The notes beneath the pieces were generated by a model that was given only the letters and a program-made list of their open reading frames with translations, did not search any database and was not told the DNA's origin. Positions 27,429-37,060 of a DNA stretch of 38,352 nt are shown here, piece by piece. How positions within the stretch are numbered: the first letter of the stretch is position 1; each line of letters opens with the position of its first letter. Source of the stretch: a virus; IMG/VR virus record IMGVR_UViG_3300042898_000518, positions 1-38,352 of that record; one strand, written 5' to 3'. Position numbers and translations under genes: made by a program.

Positions 27429-27911
27429 TTATTGACCGCTTAGGATGGATAAAATCTCATCTTCTGAGCCTGCATTCGCAATACGATTTGCAAGGTCATC
27501 TGATGCGCCAGGCGCTTCTGCTCCAGTTAACGCGTTATTCATTCTTTGCATGCTTTGGATATCTTGCTGGCTTACAGCCTGCTTTTCTTCGGCTTTAATT
27601 CCGAATACATCAGCATAGTTATCAAGCCATGCAGCGATTGCTTCTTCCGAAGCATCGATATCGTTTGGAATGAATGAAGCGATCTTTGGATTCACGCCTT
27701 TGGATGCAAAAGCATCCTTGATAATCCGCTCACGCTGGGCCTTGCTGAGTTCTCCGAGACTGCCTTCTAGTTCCTTGTTACGCTTCTGTGCCTGCTTGAG
27801 GTCTTTGCGTAGTTTCCGAACCAAGTCAGTATCTGATTCAAACGATGGCGTAAAGTCATCATCTTCATCTTCGTCAGTTTCCCAGTTGATGTTGTCGCGG
27901 TTGTTGCTCAT
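27429..27911 (-). CDS. Capsid scaffold protein
   Basis: A 160-residue acidic protein. The N-terminus is dense in Asp/Glu (WETDEDEDDDFTPSFESD), followed by a coiled-coil helix (TDLVRKLRKDLKQAQKRNKELEG in part) and a helical C-terminal half. The position immediately upstream of the capsid gene and the acidic plus coiled-coil composition are typical of scaffolds. GGGAGAGG precedes the ATG. Confidence 0.82.
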   Translation of the reverse strand: MSNNRDNINWETDEDEDDDFTPSFESDTDLVRKLRKDLKQAQKRNKELEGSLGELSKAQRERIIKDAFASKGVNPKIASFIPNDIDASEEAIAAWLDNYADVFGIKAEEKQAVSQQDIQSMQRMNNALTGAEAPGASDDLANRIANAGSEDEILSILSGQ

Positions 27912-27948
27912 AGCAACCTCTCCCTTAGTTAGTAGTTGTCGTACGCCT

Positions 27949-27972
27949 CAATATAAATGGGGGTCTATATTG
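27949..27972 (-). promoter_or_regulatory. Intergenic hairpin and possible promoter before scaffold/capsid
   Basis: CAATATA (27949-27955) and TATATTG (27966-27972) form seven-base arms around a G-rich loop in the 119-base gap, the largest in this part of the virion operon. On the minus strand TATATT and TATAGA could serve as -10 boxes, though no -35 is evident. It may boost capsid-gene expression. Confidence 0.35.
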
Positions 27973-28030
27973 GCTCGCACTCTCGGTCTTGCACACCACA
28001 TGGGGCCGATGGATCCAGTGGGATTCTAAT

Positions 28031-29284
28031 TTAGAGCAGTCCTGCTGTGCTCGTTCCGCCTAGTGAACCACCTGACATACGGTTGGCTCCTATTGTTCCT
28101 GACTTGCGCTGGAAGGCTAGTTGTTCTTCCTCAACGCGTCGTCTCAAAAGTTCTGATGCAGTGCCGCTAAATTGCTCGGCTTCTAACTGCTTCTGTAGGT
28201 CAGCGCGTAATTGTGATTCTGGCATAGATCCCATGCCTGTACGCTTTCCGTAAATCTGTTCAAGTTTAACTAGCGGATTAAGTTGTTGTCCGATTGTTTC
28301 GAATCCTTGAGCAGCAACGCCAGTTACCTGAGCCTCAGTAAGTCCCTTGGCTGTTAGTTCTGCGCCGATCTTTCTAGCAGAATCAAGATCAACGGCAATA
28401 CCTGACTGAGCACGACGAACTGCTTCTGTAACGAATGCAGCGGTGTTCACGTTCTGCTGCATTACTTCTTGACCGATCTTAGGATCTAGGTAGAAGTCTG
28501 TGAGACCAGTAGCGTCCTTGATGTTTCCAAGTTTAATTAGGGCTTGGACTTTTGCTGGATCTGCATTAATTGCAGCAAGGCGAGCAATATTTGCGCGCTC
28601 GCTGAATGTCTGAACATCTACGTTATTCTTAACAAGTTCTTTTAGATACTCAGGAGTTGTGAACTTCTTATCTAGGTTAAAGCGTTGCTGGACTAACTTG
28701 TAGCCTTCAACTGCGTTATATAGTTCGCTAGGAGGCTTAGGAGATGCCAGCACCTCATTGAGGTATCCATACTCTGTATAGAACGGAGACTTCATTTTAG
28801 TACCATTTTTGAGTGTGTACTCTTGGTTGTTCAAAAAGATATCTGTAGCGTTATCGTAATCAAGACCTTCTGCAAGAAGGCTGCTTAGGAAACCAGTAGA
28901 AGCATCAACGACTCCAGAAGAAAATCCTAGACCTTTGAGTTGTGCCTTCATAACATCGATGTTTGTAGTTGGCTTAGTTGGCTCAGTAACTGTCTTACTG
29001 CCAATTATCTCTTTGTCACCGTTGCTATAAACAATAGTCTTAGTGCCATCATTATTATCAACAATATCAAATACTGTACGGCTACCAGTAGGAATTACAG
29101 CAACTGGAGTAGGCTTAGCAGGCGGTGTGTACTTGCCATCAACAATGGCTCCACCAGCAGCAGCCGCAGATGCAGCGGCAGCAGCACGTGCTTCCGCAAT
29201 AGCGGCCTTAGCCTCGGCTACAGAAGGATCTACAACAGGAGTAGGAGTATTAGTTCCGCCAGATTCGGGTCTTGGTCTAGCCAT
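28031..29284 (-). CDS. Structural protein, probable internal/ejection protein C
   Basis: A 417-residue protein. The N-terminus holds a long Ala-rich helix (EAKAAIAEARAAAAASAAAA), then extended and helical segments rich in Leu, Asn and Gln (GYKLVQQRFNLDKKF, KIGAELTAKGLTEAQVTGVA) and a charged coiled-coil C-terminus (LQKQLEAEQFSGTASELLRR). It lies with 29284-30588 and 30590-36400 as three consecutive genes between portal and scaffold. Three successive ejected proteins are also found in P22 and T7, though elsewhere in their genomes. No specific family recognised. Confidence 0.6.
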   Translation of the reverse strand: MARPRPESGGTNTPTPVVDPSVAEAKAAIAEARAAAAASAAAAGGAIVDGKYTPPAKPTPVAVIPTGSRTVFDIVDNNDGTKTIVYSNGDKEIIGSKTVTEPTKPTTNIDVMKAQLKGLGFSSGVVDASTGFLSSLLAEGLDYDNATDIFLNNQEYTLKNGTKMKSPFYTEYGYLNEVLASPKPPSELYNAVEGYKLVQQRFNLDKKFTTPEYLKELVKNNVDVQTFSERANIARLAAINADPAKVQALIKLGNIKDATGLTDFYLDPKIGQEVMQQNVNTAAFVTEAVRRAQSGIAVDLDSARKIGAELTAKGLTEAQVTGVAAQGFETIGQQLNPLVKLEQIYGKRTGMGSMPESQLRADLQKQLEAEQFSGTASELLRRRVEEEQLAFQRKSGTIGANRMSGGSLGGTSTAGLL

Positions 29285-30588
29285 TATCGTCCTAACTTAC
29301 TACGAAGGGATTGCATAACGTTTACACCTTCGTTAATTGCTCGGGATGTTGTTCCATAACGTGAATCAGAGATAACGGCTTGGTTGACTTCAAACTCGTT
29401 TGGAAGGCGATACACGCCTTTATCATCTTTGAAGTTTGCAAGTTTAATAACTAGTGGGTCAGTAATGCCAACCTTGGTTTCTAGCGCAATACTCAATGAG
29501 TCCATCAATGGGTTGAGCACATCTGCGGCATCTTTGCCAGCCTTGAGGCTTTCAGCGATGCTCATGTACTTAGTACCCATCTTGTCGCGGATACCGTTGC
29601 GGTACTGAGTTAGCATCTCTGCGCTCTGATTGGCGTTGCTTGCACCGATAGCGTTTTTAATAATTGGGGCAACTGTAGATAGATCAGGAACTGTATCGAA
29701 GTTCTTAGAGTGTGCCTCAGCAATAGAGTCATACAGAACCTTGGCTGCTCCGCCTAGTTCTTTTCCACTCAAAGTTACATCAGGGAAGTTCTGGCTAATA
29801 TAGTCTGCCAAGAATGCTTGCTGTTCTTCTGCGGTAAAGCCTTCACCAGAAGTGGTTGTAGTACCAGTGTTGATAGTTTCATACTGTAGTTGCCCAGACT
29901 TATTAACAGCCTGCTTACCTGTCTTAGGATCAATAACAGGACGGTAAGTGGTTTTAGTACTTGTACTGGTTGTAGCCTTCTGACGCTTTACTTCTGCGTT
30001 CCAAGCGGTCTGGAAGTTTCCAAAACTTGATTCTTGAGGAAAGTATCCGTATGCTTGGAAGTGGGCATCATTGTAGCCTTGCTTAGCATCTGTAAGATCC
30101 TTGAACTGTAGCGCAGTAGATACGGCCTTGTTATACTTGGCAGTAGTATCTTGCTGCTTAACAGCACCATCTCCGCCAACACCACTTCTCTTGAAGAGTT
30201 CTAGTAGGGTTACTGGATCTGTATTGTTGGCTACAGCCAATGAAATAATCTTGTCTAGACCAGCAGCATCTCCTGGGCCAACTACTCCGATAGGAGTTTT
30301 CTTGTCCTTTACAAAACCAGTAGAGCGGAGAAGTGTCTGCAGGTATTCATATTGAGTGCCTTGACCACCAGGGCCACTGTTAGCAACACTCATCTCACGG
30401 CGGATATTCTGTAAAGCAAGAGCCTTTGCAGCAGGATCTGTAGTGCTTGCATACGCTAAAAGGTTATTAGTAGATGCGTAAATATTGCCAGGAACCTGTG
30501 AGGCCATCTCAGATATTGCTGCAAATGCAGATCCAGATAAACCAAGTGCAGCATTACTTGCTGCTTGACTCTGTTTAGTAACGGCCAC
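29284..30588 (-). CDS. Structural protein, probable internal/ejection protein B
   Basis: A 434-residue Ala/Gln/Ser-rich, largely helical protein with an N-terminal Ala/Ser stretch (SQAASNAALGLSGSAFAAIS), a Thr/Ser linker in the middle (TTSTSTKTTYRP) and a helical end. It is coupled to its neighbours (ATG overlapping the preceding context). The texture fits proteins stored in the head and ejected with DNA. Could also be a tape-measure-like component if the tail is long. Confidence 0.55.
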   Translation of the reverse strand: MAVTKQSQAASNAALGLSGSAFAAISEMASQVPGNIYASTNNLLAYASTTDPAAKALALQNIRREMSVANSGPGGQGTQYEYLQTLLRSTGFVKDKKTPIGVVGPGDAAGLDKIISLAVANNTDPVTLLELFKRSGVGGDGAVKQQDTTAKYNKAVSTALQFKDLTDAKQGYNDAHFQAYGYFPQESSFGNFQTAWNAEVKRQKATTSTSTKTTYRPVIDPKTGKQAVNKSGQLQYETINTGTTTTSGEGFTAEEQQAFLADYISQNFPDVTLSGKELGGAAKVLYDSIAEAHSKNFDTVPDLSTVAPIIKNAIGASNANQSAEMLTQYRNGIRDKMGTKYMSIAESLKAGKDAADVLNPLMDSLSIALETKVGITDPLVIKLANFKDDKGVYRLPNEFEVNQAVISDSRYGTTSRAINEGVNVMQSLRSKLGR

Positions 30589-30589
30589 T

Positions 30590-33500
30590 TTAGTCCTCCA
30601 GTTGTCCTGCGAATACGCCGTAGTACATACGACTAAATGATTGATTTCGTAGCATTAGTTCCTCTGCTAAAGATCGCAATTCGTTACGCATCAAAGTAGC
30701 AAGACCACCCTTTGAGGTGAGTTCTGCATAGTTAGATACCTTTGCCTTATTAAGAATGTCCTGGAATTCGCTATACTTTGAGTAGAACTCAGAAGTTTCC
30801 TTATATACTGGAGACTGTCTAAACGCTGGATCTTCTAGCGCGTTCTTAACAGAAGCGATCTTTTCAAGAACAGCACCTGTTGTGATAGTAGACGCTGGCT
30901 TAGATCCACCAAATGTTCTATCCAGTTTAGCAATCTGCTCTGTATACCAGATATCGCCATAGCCATTAGCAATCTGTTCATTAGCAATCTGACTCTTCAT
31001 CATAGTGTAGACGCGAGACTCAGCCTCATTTGCCAACTCATTTGTTGATAATGCACGACGAGCACCGCTACGCTTCTGCCAGTTGTAATACTTTAGAGAG
31101 TATTCCCCACCAGGGAAGAAGTATGGAATAATATCTCCAGGAGCCTTAGCATATTTAGCCACTGACTCTGGGTTGTTATTCAACCAAGTCCAAGCATCTT
31201 CTGTGCCTCTAACTCCTGGTGTAGTTCCACCAAGGGTAACAAGCAGGTTCTCGATGCCATAAGTATCAGCAAATAGCGATACAGCCTTGCCATAATCACC
31301 AGGATTATCGTCTGTAATTCTCTGCCAATGATCGTAAAGCATGGTCATTGTCATAAAGTTTAACTTGTTATCAGGGCTTTTAATTTTTGCAAGCACTTCA
31401 TCTTGTGGAGTTGCTGCTGAGATACTCTGGAATAGAGCACCAAAGAAGCCAACTTCGCGTGATAGTGATTCCGCATCCTTAAACAAGCGGTTTCTTTCAG
31501 CATCGCTAGCCATTGGATTCTCTCCATAGTTGCCAGTTGAGGCAAGATATGCAGCCCAATCTTTTACTCCGCGCTGTACAGTTGCTTCATCACCCATGCG
31601 ATATGCGATAGTCTTTTTGAGCCATGCAGGGAATACAAAGTCTCCTGCACCCTTTGGCGCACCAAATGGTGTAATGATGTCTCGCAAGATATCGTTAGCA
31701 GGGCCAAATGCTGTAGATTTACCTGTAGCAGCGAATAATCCTTGTGCTACTGGGCCAATACCAGGAAGTCCTGGGTTAACCTGTCCAAATGCTAAGTTAA
31801 GTGACTGAACTGGAGAAGTCATTTGTAGTGCTTGACTAGCACCTTCAACTCCAGAAGTCATACTAGCCATAGCACCAAGTACTGTTCCTGCAAATGGTGT
31901 CTTAAACTTCTTAGGGCCATTAGGGGTATCTTGATAGAAGAAACCCTGTTCTGGATCATAAGTTACGCCACTGATATCGTAGAGAACGTTTGAGCCTTCT
32001 TTATTCAAAGCATCGAATGCTTTAGCAAACTTAATTGCAGGCGTTGGGTTCTTAGATAGTTCAGCCCACTTGCTTAGCGTATTGTAATGTGCCTGAGCAA
32101 ACGGGAAGATTAGGCGGACAGCATTAGCGTATTGCTTTTGCTGACCTGCATCATAGAATAGACCTTTAACATACTTGCTTGCTTCACGAGCAGCCATAGT
32201 ATCAATAGTCTTTAGGCTTGTAGTTCCACCAACATAGGAAGGGTTCTTCTGGCGCTTTGCGATCTCTTTGTTGATCTCACGAAGCACTGGGCTTCTGCGG
32301 CCAAATATCTTCTTACCATTTTTGTTGATAGGAGAAAGCGACTTAATTGCATTAGCACGGAACTGGATTAAATCTTCTGTCTTTAGAAGTGGTGCGTATC
32401 CAGCAGCAAAGTCCCAATAAGCCATCTGGAACTCTGGGCCAAAGTTTAACTTAGACTCAGCATATGCTGCTTTTTCGAAGAACCAGTCCACGAAAGAAGT
32501 AAATGTTTTGTCTAATTCTCCAAAGACTGCTTCTTGATTTTTAACAAATACAGTAGAGCCTGTTAGATCCTCTGGCTTGAACTCATCAGCCATCTTCTTA
32601 ATAAATTCTCTTTCAAGAACATTAAGTTCTGCAACAGTTTTACCACCTGTTGAGTATGGGGCTTTAATCTTAACCAACTTGTTACCGCGAGTTACGGTTA
32701 TTTCTCCATCACGGATTAGATCAAAGATCATGTTTGACTTAGGGCCAGTGCCGGCAACGGCATTAATCTGGCTAATAACTGTATCGCCTTGGCTACTGTC
32801 AAATAGATGAATTAGAATATCGTCTATATTCATATTCTCTTTAACAATTCCAGGGCCTGATTCAGTTGTATTTTTTAGATAAATCTGTCGCAATCCAGGA
32901 TTGGTTGTGAATATGCTAGCCGCAAAGTTTCTTAAAGGATTATCCTTATTATCAAAATCTTTAACAAGACCTTCTAGCCAACTACGTTGCGCTTCTGGTG
33001 ATGAGTCTTTTAGTCTGATAATTGCAGACATGAACTTATCTGATACGAAGTTATTTACAGTGTATGCCAGACCTTCTGAGAAATCTGGGTGGTCACTTCC
33101 AACAACCTTAAAATTGTTAAATATCTGAGAGCGTCGATTAGAACGAATATCTCCAGCAGAGTTAAGTCTGTTCCACCAAGAACGGAATCCAACTGCGGCA
33201 TCGCCTAGGTCTGCTTCTGCTTGTTGAGTCTTAAATGCATTACCAGATGCATCGTATTGAAACTTAGCATACTTAGACATGAACTTTGTAAATCCGTTAC
33301 CTTCTGGATTTGCTACCACTGTAGATATAAATCCAAGAGGATTGGTGAATAAACTGTTGTGACCAGATAGCATTTGACGCATTTGCATTTCTGCGATATT
33401 GCGTGTTACATAAGCAAAACGACCGACCAACTGTGCTGTACGCCAGAAATCACCAAACTCTTCTAGTAATACTTTACCAGCACGAGCCTTGTTTATTACA

Positions 33501-36400
33501 GCGTTAGATTTGTACTTTCCTACTGCCTTGTAGATTTGTCTGCTATCTGGCAGGAATATAAAGTCTTGTACTGCTTGCCACTCCATGAGTGCTTTATCAA
33601 TAGCAATCGACTCGCCATTTGTAACAGTAATATGTGGACTGCTATCAGTTATCGCTTTGTTAAGACTATAAACTTCTTCAAGAGCGCGTTCTTTACCGCT
33701 TATCTTGGTAACTTTTTTAAGATCATCAATCAATTTAGCGTCTAGGGCTAGGTCTGTTCCGATTGCATCTACAATCTTAGCAACGCCATTTACTACAGCA
33801 GCACCACGTTCCTGATTAGTAGTAGCCTTGAATATGTCGCGTTGAATTTCAGCGATAAATACCTCTTGGCGATTCTTACCAATAGCCTGTTTAATACCAG
33901 CAGAACTTACCCAGTCGGCAACTCCATTAAGAAGTTCTGTGCCATTACCAAGGCTTAGTACAGATCCACGAACATAGTTGCGTCCGAATACACGGTCAAC
34001 CTTTTCTACAAATTTAACTACCTTTAGGTTTGCTGGATCTACCAGACGCGCCATTGGAGATGCTTGCAATTTTAAGCCAGTTGAGACCGCATCACGCACA
34101 GTGCGTGGATCCATAGTCTCGCCACCGACGTGATTCAAAAGAACTCTTAGTACATCTTCTGTGTTATCAGCATTAGTCAAAGCCTGAGTTAGTTCAAGAT
34201 CCAACTTGCCACCAAATAGGTTGTGAACTCGTACAGGATCTGTCTCTTTAGCAACTACTTCTGCCACAACTTCAAAGCGCTTACCAAGTAGGAACTTGAG
34301 GTGCTTATCAAAATCTTTAGTTACGTTGCCAGAGAAGCCATCAACTAAACCTGCTTCTACGCGTAGCGCTTCGATACCAGCAGTCTTTTCAGCAACCTGT
34401 GCTTCAATGTTTAGAATCTTCTTTAGACCCTTGTAATCTGGATCATTAATAAGTTCTTTTAGGATCTCTGGATCGTTGTTAGCGGCCTGACGAAGCGAGT
34501 AGATGTAGTTAAGTCTATCGTCTAGATCGTTACCCTTGAGAACTGCATCTTCAAGTTCATACTGACGGCGAGCAATTACTTCTTCTTTACCCTTGATAGA
34601 TGAAAGTAGTTTTGCAAGATTAGGGCCAAGGTTAGTTGGGTCTGCAACTTCTGCTGCAGCAACTGCAATCTCTGCTCCCTTTGCACCGATCTTTGAGTTA
34701 TTGGTGATTACTACACCACCAGTTTCTCCATAAATGGAGCGAATGTTAGTAAATCCGTCAACCTTCCAGATGCCTTCAATAGCCTTGCGAATTGCATACA
34801 TCGCTTCTGGGTTCTTATATTTAGCAACCTGACCAATAAGTGATCCTAGTGACTCTGCTTGAACAAGTTCATCACCGATAGCAAATAGTGTTCCGTGGAA
34901 ACCTTCTAGGTTTGCAGTTTGCTGATCTAACTTAGTGCTGAGTTCCTGGAATATCTGCATCTGAGTAGTATCGTCAGTCTTTTTAGACAGACCGCGGATT
35001 GCATCAATCAACTTAGCGCGCTTCTTGGCTTCTTCTGCAACCTGCTTAGGAGTAGCCTTGGCAAAGTTATCGTTTAAGTCAAGAAGGTTAAACTTCTGAT
35101 CGCCTCTAGCAGTGATTACATACTCAAACTGCTCTTGAGCGCCTACAGATATCTTACCTGCTTCTGGTACTTCATCTAGGAATATGTTACCTCTAAAGAA
35201 ACCACCAGTGTTCTTTGACTCTGCAGCAAGTGTATCGATAGCGCGAGTTAGTTCACCGCTGCGTACCTTTTCATGTGTGCTAAACCAATTAGCCACTGCA
35301 GGAACAGATAAAGTTTGACTTGCAATATCATCAGCAACCGCATCCCCTCCTGGGAACATGATGGTTTGCTCTGTGTTAAGCAGTTCTTTTACTGTGCTTA
35401 CCATAGTCTTATTAGACTTTTTTTCCAACTCAGCAATTTCCATGGCGGTTTTATGGAGGCTGGTATCAATGCGCTTGTATTGCTTAGCGGCTTCTTTCTT
35501 ACCAGTCTTGTAAAGTTCTTTACGCTCTGCGCGTAGTGCGGCTTGCTTCTCAGCAAGTGCAGCCTTCTGTGCAGCCTCTGTAAATGGCTCTGCAGCAAGT
35601 TTTAATTCTGAGGCTTTCTTACCGCCTTGAATAATCTTACCTACTGAGCCAGGCCCTAGCCATACAGAAGGATCTAATCCAATGTTAAGCACAGCATCAA
35701 TAGTGCCAGACATGATTTTGTATGCAGTTGTATCAGGATCTTGAGCCATGCTCTTAGCAGCCCAACGACCAATAGTAAATGAGTCTCCACCGATCTTGCC
35801 ATAGGCTTGCATAGCCTTGGCTTGATCTTTACCAACCTTAGATTTAGGATCAATAAAAAAACCAGAACCTGTATCTACACCGCCACCGTCAACAATATCA
35901 GTTATAAGAGAACCAAGTAGTGTACTTTTGAAAGTATTCATTGGATCAGAATATGGAAGACGACCTGTTGAAATATCACGTGCATTAACAGTTGTTAGGT
36001 CATAGATAGAACGAAGTCCAGCAAAACCTACACGAGTGGTGGTCTTAAATCCAGCATACACTGTGTTATTAAGAGCATTTCCAATTTGACCAACAATTCC
36101 ACGGTCAGATGCTACGGTTTTCTTAATCTTATCGACATTCATCATGTCGTTTTTAAGTTTTGTAATACCGTCTACAGAAACAATGGTTCCAATACCAGGA
36201 GTATCAGCAGTTAGACCCTGTTTTACCATAGAGGTAATCAAGTCTTTGCTGATATTTGGGTACTTGTTAGCAATCTTAGTAAAGTTATCAAACTTATCAG
36301 GTGTTAAAGAACCCAATTCCATAGAAACCATGCGGTTTCTTGTTTCTTGTACAGACGATTTAGAGTAAAGTTCCTTGTAAACATTTAATTTTTCTGCCAT
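30590..36400 (-). CDS. Giant 1936-residue internal virion protein
   Basis: The largest gene of the window. Mostly helical with many coiled-coil stretches; the N-terminal third includes several long Lys/Glu/Ala helices (AEKQAALRAERKELYKTGK). Around residue ~1430 there is a region with KQYANAVRLIFPFAQAHYN and NPTPAIKFAKAFDAL, a FPF-type motif that recurs in large phage internal proteins. Later come GAPKGAGDFVFPAWLKK and an aromatic C-terminal third (WQRITDDNPG, WTWLNNNPES). There is no signal peptide and no recognised catalytic motif. Placement between portal and scaffold is unusual for a tape measure, favouring an ejected channel- or core-forming protein. It may be multi-functional; a search for enzymatic domains is warranted. 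Confidence 0.7.
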   Translation of the reverse strand: MAEKLNVYKELYSKSSVQETRNRMVSMELGSLTPDKFDNFTKIANKYPNISKDLITSMVKQGLTADTPGIGTIVSVDGITKLKNDMMNVDKIKKTVASDRGIVGQIGNALNNTVYAGFKTTTRVGFAGLRSIYDLTTVNARDISTGRLPYSDPMNTFKSTLLGSLITDIVDGGGVDTGSGFFIDPKSKVGKDQAKAMQAYGKIGGDSFTIGRWAAKSMAQDPDTTAYKIMSGTIDAVLNIGLDPSVWLGPGSVGKIIQGGKKASELKLAAEPFTEAAQKAALAEKQAALRAERKELYKTGKKEAAKQYKRIDTSLHKTAMEIAELEKKSNKTMVSTVKELLNTEQTIMFPGGDAVADDIASQTLSVPAVANWFSTHEKVRSGELTRAIDTLAAESKNTGGFFRGNIFLDEVPEAGKISVGAQEQFEYVITARGDQKFNLLDLNDNFAKATPKQVAEEAKKRAKLIDAIRGLSKKTDDTTQMQIFQELSTKLDQQTANLEGFHGTLFAIGDELVQAESLGSLIGQVAKYKNPEAMYAIRKAIEGIWKVDGFTNIRSIYGETGGVVITNNSKIGAKGAEIAVAAAEVADPTNLGPNLAKLLSSIKGKEEVIARRQYELEDAVLKGNDLDDRLNYIYSLRQAANNDPEILKELINDPDYKGLKKILNIEAQVAEKTAGIEALRVEAGLVDGFSGNVTKDFDKHLKFLLGKRFEVVAEVVAKETDPVRVHNLFGGKLDLELTQALTNADNTEDVLRVLLNHVGGETMDPRTVRDAVSTGLKLQASPMARLVDPANLKVVKFVEKVDRVFGRNYVRGSVLSLGNGTELLNGVADWVSSAGIKQAIGKNRQEVFIAEIQRDIFKATTNQERGAAVVNGVAKIVDAIGTDLALDAKLIDDLKKVTKISGKERALEEVYSLNKAITDSSPHITVTNGESIAIDKALMEWQAVQDFIFLPDSRQIYKAVGKYKSNAVINKARAGKVLLEEFGDFWRTAQLVGRFAYVTRNIAEMQMRQMLSGHNSLFTNPLGFISTVVANPEGNGFTKFMSKYAKFQYDASGNAFKTQQAEADLGDAAVGFRSWWNRLNSAGDIRSNRRSQIFNNFKVVGSDHPDFSEGLAYTVNNFVSDKFMSAIIRLKDSSPEAQRSWLEGLVKDFDNKDNPLRNFAASIFTTNPGLRQIYLKNTTESGPGIVKENMNIDDILIHLFDSSQGDTVISQINAVAGTGPKSNMIFDLIRDGEITVTRGNKLVKIKAPYSTGGKTVAELNVLEREFIKKMADEFKPEDLTGSTVFVKNQEAVFGELDKTFTSFVDWFFEKAAYAESKLNFGPEFQMAYWDFAAGYAPLLKTEDLIQFRANAIKSLSPINKNGKKIFGRRSPVLREINKEIAKRQKNPSYVGGTTSLKTIDTMAAREASKYVKGLFYDAGQQKQYANAVRLIFPFAQAHYNTLSKWAELSKNPTPAIKFAKAFDALNKEGSNVLYDISGVTYDPEQGFFYQDTPNGPKKFKTPFAGTVLGAMASMTSGVEGASQALQMTSPVQSLNLAFGQVNPGLPGIGPVAQGLFAATGKSTAFGPANDILRDIITPFGAPKGAGDFVFPAWLKKTIAYRMGDEATVQRGVKDWAAYLASTGNYGENPMASDAERNRLFKDAESLSREVGFFGALFQSISAATPQDEVLAKIKSPDNKLNFMTMTMLYDHWQRITDDNPGDYGKAVSLFADTYGIENLLVTLGGTTPGVRGTEDAWTWLNNNPESVAKYAKAPGDIIPYFFPGGEYSLKYYNWQKRSGARRALSTNELANEAESRVYTMMKSQIANEQIANGYGDIWYTEQIAKLDRTFGGSKPASTITTGAVLEKIASVKNALEDPAFRQSPVYKETSEFYSKYSEFQDILNKAKVSNYAELTSKGGLATLMRNELRSLAEELMLRNQSFSRMYYGVFAGQLED

Positions 36401-36828
36401 TAAATGCCCAATTCGTTATAGGCTTCTACGATTGCAATTAGTTGACTAGAGTTTGGATTTGCTGCAAGCAAAGCACGAGCCATAACGGAACCAGGATCAA
36501 CAGCATCTACTGGTTCGGCCATACCTGTGTTATCTCCAGGGCCACCAGGGGCAGACTGAGATAATGGTACTTGTGTACCTGAGTATGAAGTTGCAGGAAT
36601 AGCCTTAATTGGATTAACATATTCTTGTTGTCCAGTTACGCTGCTTGCTGTAGGTGCTGTAGCAGAACCCTGCGCTAATTCTTTATTAGTTTTACGTTCA
36701 TTGTATGAACCACCAGATGCATTTTCAATTCTAGCACCGCGTTGTGCGCGCTGTGTGCGTTCTACAACGTTGCGATCTGTGCGAGATGAGCCTTTGCCAA
36801 CACCTGATACTTTTTGTTGAAATGCCAT
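36400..36828 (-). CDS. Hypothetical disordered protein, 142 aa
   Basis: A small protein that is basic in its first ~40 residues (DRNVVERTQRAQRGARIE) and Gly/Ser/Thr/Pro-rich in the middle, with a helical end (MARALLAANPNSSQLIAIVE). It looks largely disordered apart from the C-terminal helix. Overlaps the giant gene start by one base (TAATG). Portal-associated or early head-assembly role is possible from position only. Confidence 0.6.
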   Translation of the reverse strand: MAFQQKVSGVGKGSSRTDRNVVERTQRAQRGARIENASGGSYNERKTNKELAQGSATAPTASSVTGQQEYVNPIKAIPATSYSGTQVPLSQSAPGGPGDNTGMAEPVDAVDPGSVMARALLAANPNSSQLIAIVEAYNELGI

Positions 36829-36831
36829 GTA

Positions 36832-37059
36832 TTAGTCCTCATCATCATCTTCATAGGGTTCATCGCCAATTTTTTCTAGCGGTTTAACTGGGAGTATCCA
36901 CGATGGGAAAGACTCTTTATCTAGTATCATCCAATAAGCCATGTCACTTGAAAAACCTGCACGGCGTAAAGACTTGTACCACTCGTTCAAAGCAATCGCA
37001 TAGGCGTCCATAGCAGAGTAAGTATCTAAGTCAATGACTTTCTTACGAGTTGCCATCAT
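36832..37059 (-). CDS. Small protein after portal, 75 aa
   Basis: The sequence reads LDTYSAMDAYAIALNEWYKS then LRRAGFSSDMAYWMILDKES and ends in a run of acidic residues (EPYEDDDED). Two helices and an acidic tail. Similar short proteins with a GFS..MA motif are common directly after portal genes in actinophages, with no known function. Either Met1 or Met2 could start it; it lies one base from the portal stop. Confidence 0.65.
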   Translation of the reverse strand: MMATRKKVIDLDTYSAMDAYAIALNEWYKSLRRAGFSSDMAYWMILDKESFPSWILPVKPLEKIGDEPYEDDDED

Positions 37060-37060
37060 A

